A stretch of 64,000 nt of DNA, taken from positions 159,040 to 223,039 of the forward strand of contig NZ_CVSO01000002.1 of assembly GCF_001180105.1 (NCBI RefSeq), in the 5' to 3' direction. The translations under genes and the position numbers were made by a program. Numbering within the stretch: the stretch's first letter is position 1; each line of letters starts with the position of its first letter. This stretch comes from Candidatus Pelagibacter communis (GTDB lineage Bacteria; Pseudomonadota; Alphaproteobacteria; Pelagibacterales; Pelagibacteraceae). The notes beneath the pieces are model-generated. The model saw only the letters and a program-made list of their open reading frames with translations. It was not told where the DNA came from and ran no database searches. Below are positions 41,397 to 51,045 of the stretch, piece after piece.

Positions 41397-42758
41397 ATGA
41401 ACAAAGATATATATTTAACTAATAGTCTTGGCGGTAAAAAAGAAATATTTAAACCGATAGATCCAAAAAAAGTAAAAATGTATGTATGTGGACCAACTGT
41501 TTATGATGATCCCCATATAGGTAATGCAAGACCTTTAGTAGTATTTGATATTTTGTTCAAGGTTTTAAAATGTAAATATGGAAATAAATCAGTTACTTAT
41601 GTTCGAAACATAACTGATATAGACGATAAAATTATTGAGAGTGCAAAACAAAAAAAAATATCAATTAATGTTTTAACAAAAAATATCACAAATAGTTTTC
41701 ACAATGATTGTGATTACCTAAAATGTGAAAAACCATCTTTTGAGCCCAAGGCGACAGAGAATATTTCTTTAATGGTCGAAATGATCAATGTTCTTCTTAA
41801 AAATAAAAACGCTTACGAAAAAAATTCTCATGTTTATTTCGATGTTTCTAGTTTTAAACATTATGGAAAATTATCAAATAAAAATATAGATGAATTAAAA
41901 GCGGGAGCTAGGGTTGAGATATCAGAAAATAAAAAAAATCCAGAAGATTTTGTGTTGTGGAAGCCATCTAATAAAGATGAGCCAAGTTGGGACTCACCTT
42001 GGGGCAAAGGAAGACCGGGTTGGCATTTAGAGTGTTCTGCTATGTCAAAAAAATATCTTGGTGATACTTTTGACATTCATGGTGGAGGAAGGGATTTAAT
42101 ATTTCCTCATCACGAAAATGAAATTGCTCAGTCAAGATGTGCTAATAATAATAAATCTTTTTCAAACTACTGGATACATAATGGATTCATTACGATAGCA
42201 AATGAAAAAATGGCAAAGTCACAAGGAAACATTTTTAAAATAAAAGATTTCTATCAGAAATATAATGGTCAAGTTTTAAGATTAGCTTTAATTTCAACTC
42301 ATTACAAACAAGCAATGGATTGGAGTGAAGATTTATTAACTCAATCAAAAAAAACTCTGGATAAATGGTACGAATGTCAAAAAAAACCAGAAAGCAAAGT
42401 GTTAATACCAGATGATGATTTAGCTCCTCTATATGATGATTTAAATACACCTGGCTTTATAAGTAATATTCATAAATTATATGATAAAGCTGTCAAAGGA
42501 TCTGACAAAGACAAAGAAATTTTTACAACAGCATGTAATTTTATTGGTCTATTAACAGAGCCAAAATCAAAATGGCAAGAGTTTAAAAGGAATATTCTAG
42601 AAATTTCAGAGGAAGAGATTTTACAAAAGATAAAAGATAGAAACACAGCTAGAGACAATAAAAATTACCAATTAGCTGATGAAATTAGAAACGAACTTTT
42701 AGACAAAGGTATTTTAATTGAAGACAAAGATGATAAAACAACTTGGAAAATAAAATGA
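41397..42758 (+). CDS. cysS: Cysteinyl-tRNA synthetase
   Basis: A 453-residue class I synthetase. The HIGH-type motif is PTVYDDPHIGNARPLV and the KMSKS-type motif is reading EKMAKSQGN; the first zinc cysteine is in MYVCGPTVYD and further zinc ligands occur in LECSAM and FPHHENEIAQS. It charges tRNA-Cys. Length is typical (461 in E. coli). Its stop codon shares bases with the cimA start (ATGA). Confidence 0.95.
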   Translation: MNKDIYLTNSLGGKKEIFKPIDPKKVKMYVCGPTVYDDPHIGNARPLVVFDILFKVLKCKYGNKSVTYVRNITDIDDKIIESAKQKKISINVLTKNITNSFHNDCDYLKCEKPSFEPKATENISLMVEMINVLLKNKNAYEKNSHVYFDVSSFKHYGKLSNKNIDELKAGARVEISENKKNPEDFVLWKPSNKDEPSWDSPWGKGRPGWHLECSAMSKKYLGDTFDIHGGGRDLIFPHHENEIAQSRCANNNKSFSNYWIHNGFITIANEKMAKSQGNIFKIKDFYQKYNGQVLRLALISTHYKQAMDWSEDLLTQSKKTLDKWYECQKKPESKVLIPDDDLAPLYDDLNTPGFISNIHKLYDKAVKGSDKDKEIFTTACNFIGLLTEPKSKWQEFKRNILEISEEEILQKIKDRNTARDNKNYQLADEIRNELLDKGILIEDKDDKTTWKIK

Positions 42759-44356
42759 GCAAAGAACGATTATACATATTTGATACAACATTGAGAGACG
42801 GAGCTCAAACCCAGGGTGTGCATTTTTCAATTGATGAAAAAACAAAGATTGCCTATGCTTTAGACGATCTTGGTGTAGATTATATAGAAGGAGGTTGGCC
42901 AGGTGCTAATCCATCTGATACAGAATTTTTTCAGAAAGGTTTAGATTTAAAAAACTCCACCTTTACTGCTTTTGGAATGACAAAGAAAGCTGGACGAAGT
43001 GCTGAAAATGATCCAGGTTTGTCAGCGATTTTAAATTCAAATACTAAATCTGTTTGTTTAGTAGGAAAGTCTTGGGATTTTCATGTTGATGTTGCATTAG
43101 GAATAACTAATGAGGAAAATTTAGAAAACATAAAAGAGACAACAAAACATTTTGTCAAGAATAATAAAGAATTCATGTTTGATGCGGAACACTTCTTTGA
43201 TGGCTACAAAGCAAATCCCAAATATGCTTTAGCTTGCATCAAAGCTGCTTATGATAATGGAGCTAAGTGGATAGTTCTTTGCGATACTAATGGTGGAACA
43301 CTTCCTCATGAGGTAACCAAAATAGTTAAAGAGGTTTCAGAACATATTCCTGGTAAAAATTTAGGTATTCACGCACACAATGATACTGGTAATGCTGTTG
43401 CAAATTCAATTGCAGCTGTTCTATCAGGAGCAAGACAAATACAAGGTACTATAAATGGCTTAGGAGAAAGATGTGGTAACGCTAACTTAATGTCAATTAT
43501 TCCAACTTTTCATCTTAAAAAAGAATTATCAGACAAATTTGAAATAAGTATTAAAGAAAAAAATATCAAACATATTACACAATGCTCAAGGTTACTTGAC
43601 GAGATACTTAATAGAAAACCCAATAAACATTTACCATATGTAGGTGCTGCAGCATTTTCACATAAAGGTGGTTTGCATGTATCTGCTGTTCAAAAAGATC
43701 CTAAAACTTACGAGCATATAAATCCAGAAGATGTTGGTAACAATAGAAATATAGTTGTTTCTGATCAGTCAGGTAAATCAAATATTCTTTCTAGACTTAA
43801 AACAATTGGGATTGATTTTGAAGAAAACGATCCAAAAGTTAAAAAACTTTTAGAAGAAGTTAAAGATAGAGAATTCATTGGTTATAGTTATGACGGAGCT
43901 GATGCTTCTTTTGAATTACTAGCCAGAAGAGTAATGGGAGAAATCCCGAGATATATCTCAATTAAAGAATATGACGTTTCAGTTTCAAAAAATGATCAGA
44001 ATAAAATTGTTTCTAGAGCAAAAGCAAAATTAGAAGTTGATGGTGAACAAATAGTCTGCGAGGGTGAGGGTAATGGGCCTGTTCATGCTTTAGATAACGC
44101 GATAAGAAAAAATGTTACTAAGTTAGAAAAATACTCTGAATATTTAAAAGATTTAAAACTAGTTGACTACAAGGTTAGAATTTTAAATACAGGTACTGAA
44201 GCTACTACAAGAGTATCAATTGAAAGTACAGACTCTCAAGGAAAAAATTGGTTTACCATAGGTGTATCCCCAAACATAATTGATGCATCGTTTAAAGCTC
44301 TTGTTGATAGCTTGGATTTTAAATTATTTAAGGATAAAGCTCCCGCAAGTAAATAA
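42755..44356 (+). CDS. cimA: Citramalate synthase
   Basis: A 533-residue DRE-TIM metallolyase. The N-terminal motif is FDTTLRDGAQTQGVHFSIDEKTKIAYALDDLGVDYIEGGWPGANPSD, whose GGWPGANPSD end is characteristic of the CimA (LeuA2-like) branch rather than 2-isopropylmalate synthase. Metal-binding HAHNDTGNAVANS is present, and a C-terminal LeuA-type regulatory domain occupies about 385-530. It makes (R)-citramalate from pyruvate and acetyl-CoA, opening a threonine-independent route to isoleucine. The ATG at 42755 overlaps the cysS stop; an in-frame TTG lies 12 bases upstream. Confidence 0.92.
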   Translation: MSKERLYIFDTTLRDGAQTQGVHFSIDEKTKIAYALDDLGVDYIEGGWPGANPSDTEFFQKGLDLKNSTFTAFGMTKKAGRSAENDPGLSAILNSNTKSVCLVGKSWDFHVDVALGITNEENLENIKETTKHFVKNNKEFMFDAEHFFDGYKANPKYALACIKAAYDNGAKWIVLCDTNGGTLPHEVTKIVKEVSEHIPGKNLGIHAHNDTGNAVANSIAAVLSGARQIQGTINGLGERCGNANLMSIIPTFHLKKELSDKFEISIKEKNIKHITQCSRLLDEILNRKPNKHLPYVGAAAFSHKGGLHVSAVQKDPKTYEHINPEDVGNNRNIVVSDQSGKSNILSRLKTIGIDFEENDPKVKKLLEEVKDREFIGYSYDGADASFELLARRVMGEIPRYISIKEYDVSVSKNDQNKIVSRAKAKLEVDGEQIVCEGEGNGPVHALDNAIRKNVTKLEKYSEYLKDLKLVDYKVRILNTGTEATTRVSIESTDSQGKNWFTIGVSPNIIDASFKALVDSLDFKLFKDKAPASK

Positions 44357-45217
44357 ATGAAAATTAAGAAGTTCTCTAAGAAACCTACTGATATTGAAAG
44401 CAGGGTAGGAGCAGATCCTGTTATTTGTTACCCCAATAAAAGTATAAATAATAATCTTGAAATATTACATGAAGCTAGAAATCACATTAAACAAATTGAT
44501 GAAGTTATAATCCCTCCAAGAGATGCTAAAACTTTTAATGTTAAATTAGGTAATTTTTTTAGAATAGAAAGTGTTGAAGGACCACAAGTTGGAGATTTAA
44601 ATTTATTTCAAGCTAATAATTTAGATGAAAAGTTTTATTCTGGAAAAACTAGAGCTCTCTACGGAACACATATTTCGGTTGGAGATAAAATGTTTAGTAG
44701 CTTCCCGTATTTAAGATCATTAGCTACAATCACATGGGATACATTAGATTGGTATGGTTATGACAAAGATGGAGGCTCTGTTCATGACGTTATAGGTACT
44801 AGATGTGATCCTTATACTTATAAGTTAACATCAAACAACGATTATCATTATTGTTGCCATTCAAATTTAACAAGAGCTTTAGTAAAAGAAAGAAATATCA
44901 AGTTAGATGACGCAGAAAAAATTGTACACGATGTATTAAATGTATTTATGCTCACTGGTTTTACAAATGATACTAAACAATATTTTATGAAATCAAGTCC
45001 AGTAAGACCTGGGGATTATCTAGAATTTTTTGCAGAAACAGACTTATTAGGGGCTTTATCTGCTTGCCCAGGCGGAGACTGTGGATCAGAACATTCGTCT
45101 GATGTTGCAAAGTGTTATCCATTAAAGGTTTCCATATGGGATGTTGATCAAAAATATCTTAAAGGAATTAATCCTTCAACATTATCTAACTACAATAGAA
45201 ATCATGGCATCAAATAA
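44357..45217 (+). CDS. DUF1989 (urea carboxylase-associated) family protein
   Basis: A 286-residue cytoplasmic protein. It contains VEGPQVGDLNLF, KTRALYGTHISVGDKMFSSF and, further on, RCDPYTYKL, YHYCCHSNL and ACPGGDCGS, a cysteine-rich pattern I associate with the DUF1989 family, which is often near urea carboxylase or amino acid catabolism genes. No catalytic activity is assured; the conserved Cys and His residues would suit a metal or redox site. No urea-related gene is nearby; it follows cimA directly (ATG right after the TAA) and precedes trmJ. Confidence 0.8.
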   Translation: MKIKKFSKKPTDIESRVGADPVICYPNKSINNNLEILHEARNHIKQIDEVIIPPRDAKTFNVKLGNFFRIESVEGPQVGDLNLFQANNLDEKFYSGKTRALYGTHISVGDKMFSSFPYLRSLATITWDTLDWYGYDKDGGSVHDVIGTRCDPYTYKLTSNNDYHYCCHSNLTRALVKERNIKLDDAEKIVHDVLNVFMLTGFTNDTKQYFMKSSPVRPGDYLEFFAETDLLGALSACPGGDCGSEHSSDVAKCYPLKVSIWDVDQKYLKGINPSTLSNYNRNHGIK

Positions 45218-45931
45218 ATGAACAAAAGTAAAGTTACATTTATTTTACACAAACCTCAGTTATCAGAGAACATTGGCGCATGTGCAAGAGCAATAAAAAA
45301 TTTTAATTTTCAAAAACTTTATTTGATTGATCCAAAACCTATTTTTCCTAATGATAAGATATTAGCAACATCCGTTGGAGCAAAAGATATTATAAAGAAA
45401 AGTAAAGTTTTTAATAATTTAGAAAGTTCCTTAGGAGATATTGATATATTGATAGCTACATCTGCAAGATTTAGAAACAAAAATGTAAAACATATTAATC
45501 TCGAGGGTTTAAAAAAAATAGATTTTACAAAAAAAATTGGTTTTTTATTTGGTTCAGAAGCATCAGGTTTATCAAATAAAGAAGTTAGTTATGCAAATTA
45601 CACTTTACAAATACCCACAAACATAAATTTTAAATCTTTAAATCTATCCCATAGCCTTATAATTATTGCGCAATACATCTCAAGTTTATTAAATTCCAAA
45701 TATAGTCAATTTAAAAAGTCAAAAAAGATCAAGAAAGCATCTAAAAAGGAAATTCAAGAGATGATAAATTTGTGCATAAACAACCTAAATGAAATTAATT
45801 TTTTTAAACACAAAGAAAAAAAACCTATAATGCTTGAAAATTTAAGAAACATTTTTTATAGAATGGAACTTTCAGATAAAGAAACACGTATTTTATCAAG
45901 TGTATTTGCAAGTTTAGGAAAAAAACGTTGA
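45218..45931 (+). CDS. trmJ: tRNA (cytidine/uridine-2'-O-)-methyltransferase
   Basis: A 237-residue SPOUT methyltransferase. It starts VTFILHKPQLSENIGACARAIKNF and carries the knot motifs GFLFGSEASGLSNKEV and LQIPTNINFKSLNLSHSLIII. It 2'-O-methylates position 32 of tRNA (TrmJ type) by family resemblance; TrmL is excluded by length and the C-terminal helical extension (about 160-237). Start is immediately behind the DUF1989 stop. The rpsD promoter begins one base after its stop codon. Confidence 0.88.
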   Translation: MNKSKVTFILHKPQLSENIGACARAIKNFNFQKLYLIDPKPIFPNDKILATSVGAKDIIKKSKVFNNLESSLGDIDILIATSARFRNKNVKHINLEGLKKIDFTKKIGFLFGSEASGLSNKEVSYANYTLQIPTNINFKSLNLSHSLIIIAQYISSLLNSKYSQFKKSKKIKKASKKEIQEMINLCINNLNEINFFKHKEKKPIMLENLRNIFYRMELSDKETRILSSVFASLGKKR

Positions 45932-45959
45932 TTGACAAATAAGATGTTAAGTTTATAAC
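45932..45959 (+). promoter_or_regulatory. rpsD promoter giving a near-leaderless mRNA
   Basis: TTGACA (45932-45937) and TATAAC (45954-45959) are separated by 16 bases. Transcription would begin near 45966, about six bases before the rpsD ATG at 45972. No Shine-Dalgarno sequence lies in the 40-base gap after trmJ. Confidence 0.6.
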
Positions 45960-45971
45960 CCATTTCACTAA

Positions 45972-46589
45972 ATGACAAAAAGATTAAATTCTAAACACAA
46001 AATTGATAGAAGACTGAAGGTTAACCTTTGGGGAAGACCAAAAAGCCCTTTCAATAAAAGAGCATACCCTCCAGGACAACACGGACAATCTAAAAATGCA
46101 AAATTATCAGACTACGGAACTCAACTTCAAGCTAAGCAAAAATTAAAATCATATTATGGAAACATAAATGAGCGACAATTCCGAAATGTTTACAGAAAAG
46201 CCATTATGAAAAAAGGGGATACTGCGGAAAATTTAATAGGTTTTTTAGAAAGAAGATTAGACTCAGTTATTTACAGAGCAAAATTTTCTAGTACGATTTT
46301 TTCATCAAGACAGTTCATAAATCATGGGCATGTAAAAGTGAATGGTAAAAAAGTAAACATATCAAGCTACCTTTTAAGTGAAGAAGACACAATCGAGATT
46401 AAAGATAAATCAAAACAATTAGCTATCATTGATATTGCTTTAGCTAACAAAGAAAGAGACATTCCTGAATACTTACAAGTTGACGAGAAGAAAAGAACAA
46501 TTAAATTTGTGAGAACACCAAAGTTTGAAGAAGTTCCTTATCCTGTTGTTATGGAGCCAAACCTAGTAATCGAATATTACTCTAGATAA
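45972..46589 (+). CDS. rpsD: 30S ribosomal protein S4
   Basis: A 205-residue S4. It has [28 protein letters not shown] and the S4 RNA-binding domain [36 protein letters not shown] at about 95-131. The zinc-type Cys cluster found in some S4 proteins is absent (the C-minus form). Length is normal (about 205). It is transcribed alone, outside the usual ribosomal operons, as commonly seen in alphaproteobacteria. Convergent with grxD. Confidence 0.97.
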   Translation: MTKRLNSKHKIDRRLKVNLWGRPKSPFNKRAYPPGQHGQSKNAKLSDYGTQLQAKQKLKSYYGNINERQFRNVYRKAIMKKGDTAENLIGFLERRLDSVIYRAKFSSTIFSSRQFINHGHVKVNGKKVNISSYLLSEEDTIEIKDKSKQLAIIDIALANKERDIPEYLQVDEKKRTIKFVRTPKFEEVPYPVVMEPNLVIEYYSR

Positions 46590-46591
46590 TA

Positions 46592-46924
46592 TTACTTTTT
46601 ATATCCTATACCTTTTTCGTCAAAAACTTTTTTAAGTTCACCGTTCTCAAACATTTCCTTGATTATATCACATCCACCGATGAATTCTTTTTTTATATAA
46701 AGTTGAGGGATTGTTGGCCACTCACTATATATCTTAATACCTTCACGAATTTTTTGATCTTTTAATACGTCAACACTTTGATATTTAACTTCTAAAATTT
46801 TTAATATATTTGAAACAGCCATTGAGAAGCCACACTGTGGAGCTTCTGGACTTCCTTTCATAAATAAACAAACATCGCTATTGTTTATTGAATTTTCTAT
46901 CTGTTCTTTAACTTGTTGATCCAT
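46592..46924 (-). CDS. grxD: Monothiol glutaredoxin (Grx4 type)
   Basis: A 110-residue monothiol glutaredoxin with the CGFS active site in MKGSPEAPQCGFSMAV (Cys near residue 31) and the glutathione-binding segments WPTIPQLYIKKEFIGGCDII. It coordinates [2Fe-2S] clusters and transfers them, usually in complex with a BolA protein, whose gene overlaps it by one base upstream. Last gene of a long minus-strand operon of purine synthesis. Confidence 0.95.
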   Translation of the reverse strand: MDQQVKEQIENSINNSDVCLFMKGSPEAPQCGFSMAVSNILKILEVKYQSVDVLKDQKIREGIKIYSEWPTIPQLYIKKEFIGGCDIIKEMFENGELKKVFDEKGIGYKK

Positions 46925-47154
46925 TAATTTTCCTTTGTCTTTAGTGCTAGAGCATGGAGCTCATTTCCCATTTTTCCTTTAAGAGCGTCATACACCATTT
47001 TATGTTGTTGAACTTTATTCTTACCCTTAAATTGAGTAGAAGTCACTGTGGCGGAATAGTGATTCCCGTCACCAGCTAAGTCTTGAATATCAATAACAGC
47101 ATCTGGCAAAGCCTCTTTAATCATTTTTTCAATTTCTTTTAAATCCATCGCCAT
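46924..47154 (-). CDS. BolA family protein
   Basis: A 76-residue BolA/YrbA protein. The conserved turn with DGNHYSATVTSTQFKGKNKVQQHKMVYDALKG includes the histidine used for [2Fe-2S] binding with a monothiol glutaredoxin. One-base overlap with grxD strongly supports a BolA-Grx pair in iron-sulfur trafficking. It is placed two bases after purL, so is likely expressed with the purine genes. Confidence 0.93.
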   Translation of the reverse strand: MAMDLKEIEKMIKEALPDAVIDIQDLAGDGNHYSATVTSTQFKGKNKVQQHKMVYDALKGKMGNELHALALKTKEN

Positions 47155-47156
47155 AA

Positions 47157-49346
47157 TTAACTCATGTATTTATATAACCAACCTTTATAAAATTCTGTCA
47201 CCTTGTCCACTGTAAAAGTTGGCTCATCATTTATGATAATCTCTTTATCTGTTGTTTCTCCTAATAAATCAAAATGCACAGAGTTTTTCTTTAAAATACT
47301 CTCTACTTTTTTAAGATTATTTTTCTCTACTTCAATAATGTATCTTCCTTGATCCTCAGAAAAAAAATATTGATAAATATTTGTTAAATTCTTGAATTTA
47401 TAAAATTTAATTCCCTTACTGCCTGCTATACACATCTTTAAAGCACCAATCATTATTCCACCAAGAGATACATCATGAACTGATAATGCTAATTTTTCTT
47501 GAATAATTTTTAGAATTGTTTCCCCGTTATTTTTTTCATTAAACAAATTTATTTCAGGTGGTGGTCCTTTTTTTTCATCTAAAATTATATTTGCAAAGAT
47601 ACTTTGATCTAAATTTCCTTCAGTTTTTCCAATAACCAAAACTAAGTTTTCTTTCGATTTGAACCGCATGGTCATTAAATCTTTATAGTCTTTTATTAAA
47701 CCAACACCTCCAATTGTTGGAGTAGGTTTAATACCTTTGTCTTTTGTCTCGTTGTAAAAAGATACGTTCCCCGAAACTACAGGAAAATTTAAATATTTAC
47801 TTGCCTCATTAATTCCATCAATGCATTCAACAAATTCACCCATATTTTCTTTTTTTTCTGGGTTTCCAAAATTTAAACAGTTTGTTATTGCTACTGGCTC
47901 TGCACCAACTGAAACTAAATTTCTCCAAGACTCACAAACTACTTGTTTACCACCAGTTAAAGGATGAGCGTAGCAATAAGCTGCTGACGAGTCAACCGAT
48001 GAAGCTACCGCCTTTCTGGTTCCGTGAATTCTTACTACGCCGGCATCACCACCTGGTTTTTGAATTGTATCTCCCATAACAGTATGATCATATTGTTCCC
48101 ATATCCATTGTTTTGAGCAGATGTTAGAACTTGATAACATTTTTTTAATTACTTCATTTAATTTAAGTTTTTTAAAATCATTATTTGTAAATTTTATTTT
48201 TTGTGGGAGTTTAGTTTTTTTCCAAGGCCTATCATACATTGGAGCTTCATCTGCTAAAAATTTAATTGGCACATTTGCTACTTTTTCTTTTTCAAAATAG
48301 AGCTCAATATTTTTTGTATTAGTCGTTTTTCCTATTACCGCAAAATCTAGGTTCCACTTATCAAATATTTTTTTTGCACTATCTTCCTTCCCATTTTCTA
48401 AAACAATCAACATTCTTTCTTGGCTTTCAGATAACATTATTTCGTAAGGGCTCATTTTCTCTTCTCTGCATGGAACTTTATCTAAATGTAATTCAATTCC
48501 TAAATTTCCTTTTGATGCCATTTCAATGCTTGAGGAAGTCAATCCTGCAGCACCCATATCTTGAATAGCAATAATAGATTTGTCAGACATTAATTCTAAG
48601 CAAGCCTCTAAAAGAAGTTTCTCAGTAAAAGGATCACCAACTTGAACAGTGGGTTTTTTCTCTTCTATTTTGTCATCAAATATCGCTGATGCCATACTTG
48701 CTCCGTGAATACCGTCTCTTCCAGTTTTTGATCCAACATATATGACTGGCTTGTTTATTCCTGCAGCCTTTGAGTAAAAAATTTTATTTTTGTTTACCAG
48801 GCCCAATGTCATTGCGTTTACTAAAATATTTCCATTGTAAGATTGATCAAAACAAGTTTGACCAGCTATAGTAGGAACTCCAATACAATTTCCATACCCT
48901 CCAATTCCTTTGACCACTCCTCTTAATAAATTTTTAGTTTTTTTGTGTTGGGTTGAACCGAAATGAATTGAATTTAAGTTTGCAATTGGTCTTGCACCCA
49001 TTGTAAAAACATCCCTCATTATTCCACCTACTCCTGTTGCTGCACCTTGATAAGGTTCAATAAAAGAAGGATGGTTATGACTTTCAATTTTAAAAACTAT
49101 TGCATCGTCGTCTCCAATATCAATTACCCCAGCATTTTCTCCTGGACCTTGAATTACTTTTTTACCTTTAGTGTTTAATTTTTTTAAATGCAATCTTGAA
49201 GACTTATAGGAGCAATGCTCATTCCACATCGCTGAAAAAATTCCAAGTTCTGTTAAATTTGGAACGCGCTTTAATAAATCACAAATTTTTTTGTATTCAT
49301 CAGGCTTTAAACCATGATCTACTGCAATTTTTTCGTTTACTTCCAT
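47157..49346 (-). CDS. purL: Phosphoribosylformylglycinamidine synthase subunit II
   Basis: A 729-residue small-type PurL that works with separate PurQ and PurS. It has [47 protein letters not shown], and [18 protein letters not shown], the ATP-site segments, and the second half [27 protein letters not shown]. It converts FGAR to FGAM with ammonia passed on by PurQ. Length is typical of the gram-positive/alphaproteobacterial version (about 730-740). It overlaps purQ by one base. Confidence 0.96.
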   Translation of the reverse strand: MEVNEKIAVDHGLKPDEYKKICDLLKRVPNLTELGIFSAMWNEHCSYKSSRLHLKKLNTKGKKVIQGPGENAGVIDIGDDDAIVFKIESHNHPSFIEPYQGAATGVGGIMRDVFTMGARPIANLNSIHFGSTQHKKTKNLLRGVVKGIGGYGNCIGVPTIAGQTCFDQSYNGNILVNAMTLGLVNKNKIFYSKAAGINKPVIYVGSKTGRDGIHGASMASAIFDDKIEEKKPTVQVGDPFTEKLLLEACLELMSDKSIIAIQDMGAAGLTSSSIEMASKGNLGIELHLDKVPCREEKMSPYEIMLSESQERMLIVLENGKEDSAKKIFDKWNLDFAVIGKTTNTKNIELYFEKEKVANVPIKFLADEAPMYDRPWKKTKLPQKIKFTNNDFKKLKLNEVIKKMLSSSNICSKQWIWEQYDHTVMGDTIQKPGGDAGVVRIHGTRKAVASSVDSSAAYCYAHPLTGGKQVVCESWRNLVSVGAEPVAITNCLNFGNPEKKENMGEFVECIDGINEASKYLNFPVVSGNVSFYNETKDKGIKPTPTIGGVGLIKDYKDLMTMRFKSKENLVLVIGKTEGNLDQSIFANIILDEKKGPPPEINLFNEKNNGETILKIIQEKLALSVHDVSLGGIMIGALKMCIAGSKGIKFYKFKNLTNIYQYFFSEDQGRYIIEVEKNNLKKVESILKKNSVHFDLLGETTDKEIIINDEPTFTVDKVTEFYKGWLYKYMS

Positions 49347-50029
49347 TATTTCAAATTTTTTAATAAATTTTCAAAAAATATTGAGCCGTCTTCACCAGAT
49401 AAACTTTGATCTATCATTCGCTCTGGATGAGGCATCATTCCTAAAATATTTTTTTTTTCATTGAATATCCCAGCAATATTCTTTATTGCGCCATTTGGAT
49501 TAGATTTTTCATCAATTTCTCCATCAGAGTTACAATAGTAAGCTGCAATTTGATTGTTATCTTCTAATGACTTTAATTCATCTTCAGTACAAAAATAATT
49601 TCCCTCATTATGAGCTATATGAAGCTCTAAGACATCTTTATTTATATTTTCAAAAAATTTGTTTTTGTTATTGTTAATTTTAACAAATATGTTTTTGCAA
49701 ATAAATTCAATATTCTTATTTTGTTGAAGAACTCCTTTTAATAGACCGGTTTCTGTTAAGATTTGAAATCCATTACAAATTCCTAAGACCAAACCTCCAG
49801 AATTTGCAAAATCTATAACTGATTGAATAATTTTAGATTTTCCAGCTATACTTCCACATCTAAGATAGTCCCCATAAGAAAATCCACCTGGCAAGACAAT
49901 TAAGTCACTTTTTGGCAATTTATTATCGTCATGCCACACCATTTTATTTTTAAAACCAAATTTTTTTAATGCAACATCCATATCCCTATCACAATTAGAT
50001 CCTGGGAATATAATGACCGATGAATTCAT
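49346..50029 (-). CDS. purQ: Phosphoribosylformylglycinamidine synthase glutaminase subunit
   Basis: A 227-residue class I glutamine amidotransferase. The nucleophile elbow is [12 protein letters not shown] (Cys near residue 87), and the His-Glu of the triad lies in MMPHPERM. It begins [24 protein letters not shown], usual for PurQ. It provides ammonia to PurL. One-base overlaps with purS and purL on either side. Confidence 0.96.
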   Translation of the reverse strand: MNSSVIIFPGSNCDRDMDVALKKFGFKNKMVWHDDNKLPKSDLIVLPGGFSYGDYLRCGSIAGKSKIIQSVIDFANSGGLVLGICNGFQILTETGLLKGVLQQNKNIEFICKNIFVKINNNKNKFFENINKDVLELHIAHNEGNYFCTEDELKSLEDNNQIAAYYCNSDGEIDEKSNPNGAIKNIAGIFNEKKNILGMMPHPERMIDQSLSGEDGSIFFENLLKNLK

Positions 50030-50262
50030 TAAATAATTTTAAAATCCTCAATGACTTGATTGGCTAGAAGTTTTTTACAAATTTCTTCCACAGAAAGTTT
50101 TGCTTTTTGCTCATCACTCTCATCAATATTTATATCAAAGTATTTTCCTTGTCTTACTTCTTTAACATTTGCAAAGCCCATTCCGTTTAATGTTTGTTGT
50201 ATAGCTTTACCTTGAGGATCAAGAACTCCAGATTTAAGAGTAACAATTACCTTTACTTTCAT
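50029..50262 (-). CDS. purS: Phosphoribosylformylglycinamidine synthase subunit PurS
   Basis: A 77-residue PurS. The segments VTLKSGVLDPQGKAIQQTLNGMGF and VRQGKYFDINIDESDEQKAK are diagnostic. It bridges PurQ and PurL in the FGAM synthase complex. Length is normal (about 80). It follows purC without a gap. Confidence 0.95.
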   Translation of the reverse strand: MKVKVIVTLKSGVLDPQGKAIQQTLNGMGFANVKEVRQGKYFDINIDESDEQKAKLSVEEICKKLLANQVIEDFKII

Positions 50263-51045
50263 TTATTTTTTATTTTTTACCGCTTTTGGTTTTTCAAAAT
50301 TGACAGTTTGTATGTTGGATTGTTCGTGAAGAATACCTAATCTTTTTGCTACTTCTTGATATGCATTAATTAAATTTCCAAGATTATTTCTAAATCTATC
50401 TTTATCTAATTTTTTATCAGTCTTATTATCCCATAATCTGCATGTATCTGGACTTATCTCATCTGCTAGCAACACATCTGTTTTACCATTATTTTTAATT
50501 CTTCCAAATTCAACTTTAAAATCTACAAGTTTGATGCCAACACCTCTAAACATTCCTACCATGAAGTCATTTATCCTTACTAGTTGTTTATCAATTTTTT
50601 CTATTTCTTTTTTAGTTGCCCATTTAAAAGTATAGATATGTTCTTTAGATATAAGAGGATCTCCTAGTTCATCGTTTTTTAAACAATATTCAATTAATGG
50701 ATCTTCTAAAATAGTACCGTCTTCTATCCCAAGTCTTTTTGTAAGAGAGCCAGTTGCAATATTTCTTACAATAAACTCAATTGGAATAATTTCGACATGT
50801 TTAATAAGCTGCTCCCTCATATTTAGTCTTTTTACTAAATGATTTTTTATTCCAACTTGATTTAAATTCATTAAAATATGTTCGGAGATTCTATTATTAA
50901 GAACACCTTTGCCTTCGATTTTTGCCTTTTTTTGATTGTTGAAAGCAGTTGCGTCATCTTTAAAATGCTGAATTACAAAATCTTTATTGTCAGTTGCAAA
51001 TATAACTTTTGCTTTACCTTCATATAATTTCTTCCCTTTTTTCAT
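50263..51045 (-). CDS. purC: Phosphoribosylaminoimidazole-succinocarboxamide synthase
   Basis: A 260-residue SAICAR synthetase. It starts KKLYEGKAKVIFATDNKDFVIQHFKDDATAF and has NRISEHILMNL, EIIPIEFIVRNIATGSLTKRLG and LADEISPDTCRLWD, which bind ATP, CAIR and aspartate. Length is typical (about 240-255). It overlaps purB by one base and directly abuts purS. Confidence 0.96.
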   Translation of the reverse strand: MKKGKKLYEGKAKVIFATDNKDFVIQHFKDDATAFNNQKKAKIEGKGVLNNRISEHILMNLNQVGIKNHLVKRLNMREQLIKHVEIIPIEFIVRNIATGSLTKRLGIEDGTILEDPLIEYCLKNDELGDPLISKEHIYTFKWATKKEIEKIDKQLVRINDFMVGMFRGVGIKLVDFKVEFGRIKNNGKTDVLLADEISPDTCRLWDNKTDKKLDKDRFRNNLGNLINAYQEVAKRLGILHEQSNIQTVNFEKPKAVKNKK

